A stretch of DNA of 6,438 bases from assembly GCA_030598125.1 (NCBI GenBank), contig JAUVQN010000081.1:1-6438 (forward strand). Reading direction: 5' to 3'. This DNA is from Coriobacteriia bacterium (lineage in GTDB: Bacteria; Actinomycetota; Coriobacteriia; Anaerosomatales; JAUVQN01). The notes under the pieces were generated by a model, which ran no database searches, was not told the origin of the DNA, and saw only the letters and a program-made list of their open reading frames with translations. Shown piece after piece: positions 1-4,589 of the stretch. A program made the translations under genes and the position numbers. Position 1 is the stretch's first letter; every line of letters starts with the position of its first letter.

Positions 1-1079
1 CCCAGGGGTACGAGCGCGTCCACGACCTTCACGCCGGTGTGGAGCGGGACGGACACGGGCTCGCGGGCGACGACCCCCGGCGCGAGCCGTTCCGCGGGCT
101 GGTACGAGTCCGGCTGTATCGGCCCCGCCGCGTCGATGGGTTGTCCCATCGAGTTGACGATCCGCCCCAGGAGGCCATCGCCCACCGGCACCTTCAGAAG
201 ATGGCCCGTCCGTTTCACGCGGCTGCCCTCGTGTATCTCCTCCTCAGAGCCGAGCAGTATGCAGCCCACCTCGTCGCGTCCGAGGTCGAAGGCGAGGCCG
301 AAGGCCCCGTTCTCGAACTCGACGAGCTCCATCGAGCCGACCCCCCGCACGCCGGCCACGCTCGCCACTCCGTCGCCGACGTCCAGGACGGTCCCGGTGT
401 CCAGCAGTTCGCGGATCCTGAGCTCGGGCTCGGTGGACTCGATCATGTCGCGGATGAGAGGCGAGGCGTCGCCAGGTCCGACGGGGGAGAGTTCCCGCTG
501 TCGTGCGAGAGAACGCTCCAGTTCCGACAGGAACTGGTAACGCGCGTCTAGGACGAGGCGACGATCCTCGCCAAGCATGAGCACAGCGCCGTCTTCCGCG
601 TGGGAGTCCACCCTCGTGTCGACGACGATGTCGCGCCCTGCCGCGGCGGAGAGCTTCTCTGCCAGGGCGTCGGCCACCGCGGGACCCACGTCCACCCTCG
701 TCACGAGTGTGACGCGTCCCCCGTCCAGCGAGGCGAGGGCGGTGCGCAGGTTCGTGTCGCCGATCGAGGCGCCGGTGCCGGGCTCGAATGCCCTGATGGT
801 CTCTTCCGCGAGATGTGCGCGGACCTCGAGGCCGCCCTCCTGCGGGAGGCGCCCGAGTTCGCGCGCGAGTCCCGCGATGGGTTGCGCGGGATCGATGCGT
901 ATCTGGTGCCGCTCGTCGAGCACGATCACGGCCCCGCGGATCCTGGCGTCGCGACGCTGCACGACGGTGACGGGCCGTCCGAGGAGTGACGAGAGACGTT
1001 CCGCGACGGCCTCCACGGCCTCGGGCTCGAGTTCGACGGCGGTCCGGAGGACGACCTCGTCCTGTGCCGACGCTCTCAT
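1..1079 (-). CDS. atpA: Delta-alpha fusion: F1 ATP synthase alpha subunit with two N-terminal delta-C-terminal-like domains (3' end outside window)
   Basis: The frame is open from the ATG at 1079 to the window edge (359 codons, no stop). Residues about 7-75 and 122-190 are two related copies of the delta (OSCP) C-terminal domain pattern: a V-x(3)-L/V strand, a helix with AE-x-LS, then GR, a strand ending R-x-D, GAV, and a hydrophobic strand closing in D. From about residue 207 it is ordinary alpha: TGTVLDVGDGVASVAGV at 228-244, VGCILLGSE near 271-279, LLKVPVGDGLLGRIVNSMGQPID at 294-316, and RLAPGVVAREPV with TGVKVVDALVPL at the edge, just before the Walker A loop would come. Alpha forms the mostly non-catalytic nucleotide sites of the F1 hexamer. 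Normal alpha is about 500 residues, so the whole product should be near 700. The start is supported by GGAGGTGT 4 bases upstream. No separate delta gene lies between this gene and b'. Alpha identity is very secure; the delta assignment of the repeats rests on pattern and position. Confidence 0.93.
   Translation of the reverse strand, partial: MRASAQDEVVLRTAVELEPEAVEAVAERLSSLLGRPVTVVQRRDARIRGAVIVLDERHQIRIDPAQPIAGLARELGRLPQEGGLEVRAHLAEETIRAFEPGTGASIGDTNLRTALASLDGGRVTLVTRVDVGPAVADALAEKLSAAAGRDIVVDTRVDSHAEDGAVLMLGEDRRLVLDARYQFLSELERSLARQRELSPVGPGDASPLIRDMIESTEPELRIRELLDTGTVLDVGDGVASVAGVRGVGSMELVEFENGAFGLAFDLGRDEVGCILLGSEEEIHEGSRVKRTGHLLKVPVGDGLLGRIVNSMGQPIDAAGPIQPDSYQPAERLAPGVVAREPVSVPLHTGVKVVDALVPL
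510..722 (-). other. Second delta-C-terminal-like domain of the fusion protein
   Basis: Residues about 120-190 repeat the first domain: RVTLVTRVDVGPAVADALAE, GRDIVVDTRVD, GAVLMLGEDRRLVLD and a closing helix. Residues shared with copy one include T-x-V, AE-x-LS, GR, V, R-x-D, GAV-x(2)-L and the final D, with a one-residue insertion before GAV. The offset between copies is 114-115 residues, with a linker of about 40 residues. This copy also matches the delta C-terminal pattern, and it is the one that directly precedes alpha. Confidence 0.7.
846..1061 (-). other. First delta-C-terminal-like domain of the fusion protein
   Basis: Residues about 7-78 of the fusion read like the end of a delta subunit: VVLRTAVELEPEAVEAVAER, then GRPVTVVQRRD, GAVIVLDERHQIRID and a final helix. 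E. coli delta has the same order of elements near its C terminus (VSAAALS, a helix, a KVKL strand, AGVIIRAGD, VIDGSV). In known enzymes this part of delta contacts the C-terminal ends of the b subunits. The usual IDGSV ending is RIDPAQ here. Domain limits are approximate. Confidence 0.7.
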
Positions 1080-1083
1080 GTGG

Positions 1084-1091
1084 ACACCTCC
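1084..1091 (-). promoter_or_regulatory. Ribosome binding site of the delta-alpha fusion
   Basis: GGAGGTGT on the minus strand lies 4 bases before the ATG at 1079, in the 13-base gap after the b' stop codon. It supports initiation at the start of the delta-like part rather than at alpha. No comparable purine-rich sequence precedes the internal ATG at 446, where a conventional alpha might begin. Confidence 0.85.
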
Positions 1092-1092
1092 G

Positions 1093-1647
1093 CTAGGAGA
1101 GCGACACGCTCTCGAGGTCGTCGAGGCTCTTGGTGATCGCGTCCTGGATCATCGTGCGCTGCTGTGCCGGCGTGAAGCCCTCGTCGAGGATCTGCCGGAC
1201 GGCGGTCGTGACCACGTCCACGAGCTGCTCCTGGACGCCTCCGAGCGCCTCCGAGCGCTCCCGTTCGAGCGCCTCGGCGGCCTGTCGCTCGATCTCGGCG
1301 ACCTCCTCCGCGGCCGTCTCGAGGATGCGCGTGTGTTCCCGCTCCGCTTCCTGACGAGCGTCGGCGCGGATCTCTTCGACCCGGCGCTCGGCGTCCGCTC
1401 GCTGCTGGGCCGCCCGCTCGGGGGCCGAGGCCGCCTCAGCTTCGCGTTCCGAGGCCTCCTCCAGTTCGGCGGCGACCCAGTCGCGCCGGTCGGCGAGCAT
1501 CTTCACGAGCAGACCCTGGCGGTTCCCCAGGCCGACGGCGACCACCCAGATGACGAACACGAGGAGCGCGAACTGCACGAGCTCGATCGCGAACGTGAGG
1601 GGGGCGTGCTGGATCTCGTGCAGGGACTCCTGCAGTACCTCGAGCAT
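1093..1647 (-). CDS. atpF2: F0 ATP synthase second b-type subunit (b')
   Basis: A 184-residue peripheral-stalk subunit. Residues 17-40 (LTFAIELVQFALLVFVIWVV...) form one membrane helix. LLVKMLADRRDWVAAELEEA follows, the typical b-family start of the stalk, then a long Ala/Glu/Arg-rich coiled coil to about residue 150. The C-terminal segment (VVTTAVRQILDEGFTPAQQRTMIQDAITKSLDDL) resembles the end of b subunits. In mycobacteria the second b-type protein carries delta at its C terminus; here the chain simply ends and delta-like domains appear at the start of alpha. It probably pairs with the upstream b subunit as a heterodimer, as in cyanobacteria and chloroplasts. GGGGAGGA lies 5 bases before the ATG, and the gap to atpF is 13 bases. 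Which of the two stalk proteins deserves the b' label is a convention; the family assignment is secure. Confidence 0.88.
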   Translation of the reverse strand: MLEVLQESLHEIQHAPLTFAIELVQFALLVFVIWVVAVGLGNRQGLLVKMLADRRDWVAAELEEASEREAEAASAPERAAQQRADAERRVEEIRADARQEAEREHTRILETAAEEVAEIERQAAEALERERSEALGGVQEQLVDVVTTAVRQILDEGFTPAQQRTMIQDAITKSLDDLESVSLS

Positions 1648-1660
1648 GTCCGTCCTCCCC

Positions 1661-2155
1661 TCAGTTCAGCCGCTTCTCGACGATACGATCCACGATCGGC
1701 GCGATGGTCTCGTCGTCCACCGGTCCGACGAGCTTGGCGCACGCCAGGCCGACGCATTCGTGGGCCTCACGCACCAGGCGGACGATCTCGCCCTCGCGCT
1801 CGGATGCGATCTCGAGCCGACCTTGCTCCAGGCGGCGCTCTGCGGTGTGCTCCGCCCCCGCGATCTCGGCTGAGCGTTCGGACTGCGCCCGCTCGCGCGC
1901 TGCGGAGAGGAGCGACTCGCGCTCCGCCTCCGCGGAGGAGACTATCTCGTCCGCCTCCTTCTGGGCGGTCTCGATGAGTGCGCGCGCCTCGGCGCACTTT
2001 CCTTGGCACTCGTCGATCCGCTCCCGCCGGTCCTCCAGGACGGCGACGACCTTGTCGAAGAAGACCCTCCGCATGACGAAGTAGGTCGCGACGAATATGA
2101 ACATGGTGGCGAGTATCACGCGCCAGTCGAGCTGCATGAGCGGGTTCAACTGCAT
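1661..2155 (-). CDS. atpF: F0 ATP synthase subunit b
   Basis: A 164-residue b subunit, a normal length. A short N-terminal segment is followed by a membrane helix (about 12-28, RVILATMFIFVATYFVM), then RRVFFDKVVAVLEDRRERI, the classic b motif leading into the stalk. A charged coiled coil fills the rest, with a less charged C-terminal helix (AHECVGLACAKLVGPVDDETIAPIVDRIVEKRL). It anchors the stator to subunit a and reaches F1. The ATG at 2155 is preferred over the in-frame ATG at 2137, because AGGGGGTG lies 6 bases before the former and nothing purine-rich precedes the latter. It lies between c and b', as expected for the operon. Two cysteines near the C terminus are unremarkable. Confidence 0.92.
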   Translation of the reverse strand: MQLNPLMQLDWRVILATMFIFVATYFVMRRVFFDKVVAVLEDRRERIDECQGKCAEARALIETAQKEADEIVSSAEAERESLLSAARERAQSERSAEIAGAEHTAERRLEQGRLEIASEREGEIVRLVREAHECVGLACAKLVGPVDDETIAPIVDRIVEKRLN

Positions 2156-2176
2156 GCATCACACCCCCTGCGTCAG

Positions 2177-2201
2177 CCGGGGCGCCGCGACGACGTCCCG
2201 G
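2177..2201 (-). other. Possible hairpin in the atpE-atpF gap
   Basis: CCGGG at 2177-2181 is complemented by CCCGG at 2197-2201 across a 15-base loop, inside the 55-base gap after atpE. There is no T run. GC-rich 5-bp matches arise easily by chance here, so an mRNA structure role is only suggested. Confidence 0.25.
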
Positions 2202-2210
2202 AGGGTCGTG

Positions 2211-2444
2211 TCACAGCGAGACGTTGCCCGCGAGCATCAGCGCGACGACGAGGCAGTAGATGCACAGTGCCTCGATCAACGCCATCCCGATGAGCATCGC
2301 GGTGAACAGCTGTGACGCGATATCGGGCTGGCGCGTCATGCCCTCGATCGCCGCCGTCGAGATCCAGCGCATGGAGAGCGCTGCGACGGCGGCGCCGATG
2401 CTGATCGGGATCACTGCGATCAGTGCGAGCAGTACCGGCTCCAT
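2211..2444 (-). CDS. atpE: F0 ATP synthase subunit c
   Basis: A 77-residue proteolipid of two membrane helices joined by a polar loop; copies assemble into the rotor ring. Helix 1 spans about 4-30, the loop carries the conserved RQP at 38-40, and helix 2 has the ion-carrying carboxylate E58 in GMALIEALCIYCLVVAL. The residue after E58 is Ala rather than Ser/Thr, and the helix-1 position of the sodium-type Gln is Met25, so the sodium-coordination signature is missing and proton coupling is more likely (inference). Helix 1 is odd: the positions of the family's GxGxGxG motif read V20, A22, S24 and R26, so the small-residue packing motif is lost and an arginine lies inside the helix. The ATG is set by AAAGGAGG 5 bases upstream. 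It is flanked by the two longest gaps of the operon (42 and 55 bases). Confidence 0.93.
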   Translation of the reverse strand: MEPVLLALIAVIPISIGAAVAALSMRWISTAAIEGMTRQPDIASQLFTAMLIGMALIEALCIYCLVVALMLAGNVSL

Positions 2445-2449
2445 CTCGG

Positions 2450-2457
2450 CCTCCTTT
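2450..2457 (-). promoter_or_regulatory. Strong ribosome binding site of atpE
   Basis: AAAGGAGG on the minus strand, 5 bases before the ATG at 2444, is the best match to the anti-Shine-Dalgarno in the operon. This fits the need for many more c subunits than any other subunit. Confidence 0.85.
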
Positions 2458-2469
2458 CGTCCTTCCCGA

Positions 2470-2485
2470 GGGGCTCCTCCGCCCC
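2470..2485 (-). other. Small hairpin with a GGAGGA loop in the atpB-atpE gap
   Basis: In the mRNA, GGGGC and GCCCC form a 5-bp stem around the loop GGAGGA, just after the atpB stop codon and 12 bases upstream of the real atpE Shine-Dalgarno. It presents a second Shine-Dalgarno-like sequence in a loop. It could act as a ribosome standby site or simply be chance in GC-rich DNA. Confidence 0.4.
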
Positions 2486-2486
2486 G

Positions 2487-3200
2487 CTAGGAACTCTCCG
2501 CCCCGGCGGCGCCGGGGGTCTCTTCCTCGAGATCCTTCTCCCTCTCTTCCTGGCGATGGATCGCAGCGGCGAGATAGCTCGCCGTGAGCAGCGTGAAGAC
2601 GAACGCCTGCACGAACGTCGGGATGAGTCCGAGCATGTGCAGGATGAGCGGGATGCCGATCGCGATGATGCTCGTGACGAGCACGAGTGTCAGGTACTCG
2701 CCGGCGATGTTGCCGAACAGACGCAGCGACAGCGAGAGCACGTCGGTGATCTCGGAGATGATCTGCAGCGGGTTCGGCCACACGAGGTGCTTGAGCGTCC
2801 TCGCGATGCCGTTGAAGACGCCGGACAGCACGAGCGTCCCGAGAACGGCGCAGAGCGCGAGTCCCAGTGTCACCCCGAAGAACGCTGTCGGAGGGTAGTT
2901 CAAGATCGGTATCGGCAGCATCGCGATGGAGTTCGCGACGATGATGAGCAGGAAGCACGTCGCAAGGAACGGCGCGACCGCGGCGACGACGCGCCGTCCG
3001 CCCATGCCGCGGGCCTTCCCGACGAAGAAGTCCATGACCCACTCGGCGAAGTTCTGGCGCTTGCCCGGCACGCCGGTCGTGAGGACATCTCGCGCAAGCC
3101 AGGCGCCGAGCGCGATCAGCAGGAGCGACGCCAGCGTCAGGTTGATGACGACGACGTAGGGGAGTCCTTCCTGGAGCGCTTCGCCTTCCATCTCACTCAC
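2487..3200 (-). CDS. atpB: F0 ATP synthase subunit a
   Basis: A 237-residue membrane protein forming the ion half-channels next to the c ring. The signature block runs from ARTLKHLVWPNPLQIISEI to SLSLRLFGNIAGEYL, with the essential arginine at R160 and the conserved N164 following. The C-terminal helix has PTFVQAFVFTLLTASYLAAAI, with the channel glutamine at Q198. The N-terminal part has FAEWVMDFF (51-59), then PFLATCFLLIIVANSIAMLPI. The tail is short and Glu-rich. The length is normal for a bacterial subunit a. The start is uncertain: the GTG at 3200 overlaps the end of the AtpI-like gene and has GGAGG at 3204-3208 (3 bases away) and again at 3212-3216; the ATG at 3191 (3 codons later) has the nearer GGAGG at 12 bases. 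Translational coupling to the upstream gene is likely either way. Confidence 0.95.
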   Translation of the reverse strand: MSEMEGEALQEGLPYVVVINLTLASLLLIALGAWLARDVLTTGVPGKRQNFAEWVMDFFVGKARGMGGRRVVAAVAPFLATCFLLIIVANSIAMLPIPILNYPPTAFFGVTLGLALCAVLGTLVLSGVFNGIARTLKHLVWPNPLQIISEITDVLSLSLRLFGNIAGEYLTLVLVTSIIAIGIPLILHMLGLIPTFVQAFVFTLLTASYLAAAIHRQEEREKDLEEETPGAAGAESS

Positions 3201-3645
3201 CGGCCTCCGATCCTCCGTGGCCCGGGGAACCGCCCCGAGGCCTTCCGAACGTCGTGACAGCGGCCGCGACGCTCCCTCCGATGAGCACCGTCGTGTCCAC
3301 GACGAGCACGCCGAGGGCTACTCCGAGGAAGCTCAGCGAGGGCAGCACCGCCGCGAGCATGAGAAGGACCGCTTTCACTCCGAACCTGAGACCCACGAGC
3401 ACGGGCAACCGTCCCATCTCGGGTGTGCCGTCGGCGAGCGCATCGCGCCCGGCGGAGACGATGGCGACGAGCGTCGCCACATCGATCGCGGCCGCCAGGC
3501 CGAAGCTCGCGACGAAGTACACGTCGCGCGTCAGCAACGCGCCCAGCGCGCCGACAGCGAGCGCGGCGAAGACGGACCATCTCGCGAGCGAGCGCAGGTA
3601 GTCCCACTCGAACGCGGGTCGTATGCTCTGCGCCGCCACGGTCAT
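3193..3645 (-). CDS. atpI: AtpI-like small membrane protein (ATP synthase subunit I)
   Basis: A 150-residue, very hydrophobic protein with four predicted membrane helices at about 20-38, 43-63, 82-103 and 105-131, after a short polar N terminus (FEWDYLRSLARWS) and before a Gly-rich polar tail. The four-helix plan, LRFGVKAVLL in the third helix, and the position directly before atpB fit the AtpI/UncI family, proposed to help c-ring assembly and, with AtpZ, divalent cation movement. Sequence conservation in this family is weak, so the call leans on context; the AtpR protein of N-type ATPases is the alternative. The ATG at 3645 is chosen over an upstream start at 3744 because it forms an ATGA overlap with the stop of atpZ and has GAAGGAG 8 bases upstream. 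A longer product would run far into atpZ. Confidence 0.7.
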   Translation of the reverse strand: MTVAAQSIRPAFEWDYLRSLARWSVFAALAVGALGALLTRDVYFVASFGLAAAIDVATLVAIVSAGRDALADGTPEMGRLPVLVGLRFGVKAVLLMLAAVLPSLSFLGVALGVLVVDTTVLIGGSVAAAVTTFGRPRGGSPGHGGSEAGE

Positions 3646-3896
3646 TCTATGAGCTCCTTCCTGAGCCTGAGCATGTCTCGCACCGCGAGCACGAGCGCGA
3701 TCGTGAGACATGCAGAGAAGATGAACGGCCACGTGTCGAGCCATCTGTCCAGGAAGTAGCCCAGGAACCCCCCGGCGAGCATGTAGCCGGGGACGAGTGA
3801 CCAGACCGCGACGATCCGCAGGTACCTGGCGTCTAGCAGCTCATGCTCGTCGTGCCGAGCGCCGGGGTCGGCCGTCTTGCCGTGTGTGGTCGCCAT
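3642..3896 (-). CDS. atpZ: AtpZ-like protein (AtpZ/AtpI family)
   Basis: An 84-residue protein with two membrane helices (about 27-48 and 56-76) separated by the family hallmark GYFLDRWLDTWPF (46-58), followed by a basic C terminus (RLRKELIE). The first 22 residues are polar and His-rich (HDEHE). This is the usual form of the small protein encoded with AtpI at the head of bacterial atp operons. With AtpI it has been reported to form a membrane complex associated with calcium or magnesium and with c-ring stability. The stop overlaps the atpI start as ATGA. A GGGGTG sequence precedes the ATG, within the 6-base gap and the end of the upstream gene. The family call is fairly secure; the role here is inferred. 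Confidence 0.82.
   Translation of the reverse strand: MATTHGKTADPGARHDEHELLDARYLRIVAVWSLVPGYMLAGGFLGYFLDRWLDTWPFIFSACLTIALVLAVRDMLRLRKELIE
3654..3660 (-). promoter_or_regulatory. Ribosome binding site deciding the atpI start
   Basis: GAAGGAG on the minus strand lies 8 bases before the ATG at 3645, inside the end of atpZ. It supports the short form of the AtpI-like protein and, with the ATGA overlap, suggests coupled translation. Confidence 0.8.
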
Positions 3897-3902
3897 GTCG
3901 CA

Positions 3903-4334
3903 TCACCCCATGTGCGGACGTGCGACCGCCCTGTCCACATCTTCGGAGGTGAGGGTCGGCTCCGGGCGCGTGCGTCCCCAGAGTCGTGCGAGTGTGTAGA
4001 CGGCCGCGAACGATATCAGTGCGCTTGCGGAGAACGGATACGCGAACTCGAGGATCATCTCCTGCGTGCTCGCCGGCGTGCCGGCGAGCCAGAGGGCGGC
4101 TACCAGGAGCGTGATCGCCACCGCACCCAGCACCGCCTGGAAGACGGTGCGGTCGCTGATGATCCCGAGTATCGAGCCGACGACGACGCCGAGCGCGAGG
4201 AACGCAGGGTAGCGCCACCATTCCAGAAGGACGATCAGTATGACCAGCGCGCTCACCGCCGCGGCCACCACGACCAGCGTGAGCATCCAGTTCACGACCG
4301 CGAAGGTCACGCGGGCCTTGTTGCCCGCATCCAT
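3903..4334 (-). CDS. Unknown four-helix membrane protein at the head of the atp operon
   Basis: I do not recognise this gene. The 143-residue product has a short basic N terminus (MDAGNKARVT), four hydrophobic segments at about 12-38, 43-60, 64-84 and 95-117, and an acidic/basic soluble tail (GRTRPEPTLTSEDVDRAVARPHMG). Between helices 1 and 2 lies EWWRYP. The basic start and the tail suggest both ends are cytoplasmic. It ends 6 bases before atpZ and shares the strand, so it is probably co-transcribed and may act in assembly or ion handling by the ATP synthase; this is inference from position only. The ATG at 4334 is preferred over the TTG at 4355, as AAGGA and GGAGG lie 4 and 11 bases before it. 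It could also be an independent gene that happens to share the promoter. Confidence 0.72.
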   Translation of the reverse strand: MDAGNKARVTFAVVNWMLTLVVVAAAVSALVILIVLLEWWRYPAFLALGVVVGSILGIISDRTVFQAVLGAVAITLLVAALWLAGTPASTQEMILEFAYPFSASALISFAAVYTLARLWGRTRPEPTLTSEDVDRAVARPHMG

Positions 4335-4371
4335 GTCTTCCTTCGCCTCCCCCAAAGGCTATACGCCGACT

Positions 4372-4384
4372 CCTTGCGGCAAGG
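4372..4384. promoter_or_regulatory. Operator-like inverted repeat CCTTGC-N-GCAAGG
   Basis: A perfect 6-bp inverted repeat around one central base lies 38 bases upstream of the first atp-operon gene. Its size and symmetry suit a dimeric DNA-binding protein, or it could form a small hairpin in the operon leader. No known regulator is identified from the sequence. Confidence 0.35.
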
Positions 4385-4493
4385 GGATTTGCGGGTCTCT
4401 CCCAACAGGTATATACCCAGCTTAGGGATCCTGAATGCATTCTCGTTCGGAATTGCCAAGCCTGAAGGACGGACTGGAGCCGAACGCGGATGG

Positions 4494-4535
4494 TCTGCGT
4501 GGCCGCTTCCGGGCATCTGCGCGGCCGCTTCCGGG
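4494..4535. repeat. Two-copy tandem repeat with a 22-bp period
   Basis: Copies at 4494-4513 and 4516-4535 read TCTGCG, then T in the first copy and C in the second, then GGCCGCTTCCGGG: 19 of 20 bases identical, separated by two bases. The period is close to two helical turns. It lies 55 bases upstream of the hydrolase start, so it might be a paired protein-binding site or a recent small duplication. Confidence 0.75.
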
Positions 4536-4575
4536 TACAAGGTAGGGGACGGACGCTCAGACGCCGAGGTCCAGT

Positions 4576-4589
4576 GGAAGGGCCCTTCC
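4576..4589 (+). promoter_or_regulatory. 14-bp palindrome containing the ribosome binding site of the amidohydrolase gene
   Basis: GGAAGGGCCCTTCC is a perfect 14-bp palindrome immediately before the GTG start at 4590. Its left half (GGAAGGG) is the only Shine-Dalgarno-like sequence at a suitable distance. As a DNA site it could bind a dimer; as RNA the halves cannot close without a loop, so only the outer pairs could hide the ribosome binding site. Confidence 0.55.

Larger units (their letters stand above)
4335..4589. promoter_or_regulatory. Divergent intergenic region with likely promoters for the atp operon and the amidohydrolase
   Basis: These 255 bases separate the minus-strand atp operon from the plus-strand hydrolase gene. 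The stretch 4385-4470 is visibly richer in A/T than the coding DNA around it. It holds GGTATATACC at 4408-4417 and GAATGCATTC at 4433-4442, both perfect palindromes. On the plus strand TTTGCG (4388-4393) lies 16 bases before TATATA (4410-4415), a weak sigma-70-like pair. On the minus strand TATATA is the best -10 candidate, but no good -35 is placed correctly. No convincing ORF occupies the region. Promoter positions are guesses. Confidence 0.45.

Noticed and set aside
444..446. Internal ATG (residue 212 of the fusion) as a separate alpha start
   Set aside because: No Shine-Dalgarno-like sequence lies upstream, and it falls after the beginning of the alpha N-terminal helix. Kept only as a possibility for experimental testing.
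39..551. Plus-strand frames opposite the alpha part of the fusion
   Set aside because: The minus strand is unambiguous alpha coding sequence; these frames are its complement and lack ribosome binding sites.
577..1977. 466-codon open frame on the plus strand, opposite the b, b' and delta-alpha genes
   Set aside because: Very rich in Arg, Ser and Pro, with no domain, and exactly antisense to three well-supported ATP synthase genes. Long antisense frames are common in high-GC DNA.
2211..2444. Sodium-translocating (N-ATPase type) interpretation of the operon
   Set aside because: The c subunit lacks the Gln and Ser/Thr of the sodium signature, and the gene order (a, c, b, b', alpha after AtpZ/AtpI) is that of an ordinary operon rather than one headed by beta and epsilon.
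2173..3042. 289-codon minus-strand frame overlapping atpB and atpE
   Set aside because: Out of frame with both recognised subunits; its product is Arg/His-rich with no membrane helices or motif.
3646..3744. Longer start for the AtpI-like protein at 3744
   Set aside because: It would overlap atpZ by about 100 bases and adds a polar Arg/His-rich segment. The ATGA overlap and GAAGGAG favour 3645.
3843..4589. N-terminal extension of the amidohydrolase frame back to 3843
   Set aside because: The extension is antisense to the operon-head genes, low in hydrophobic order and rich in Arg/Glu/His. The family N terminus (TRIVDIHTH) begins exactly at the GTG at 4590.
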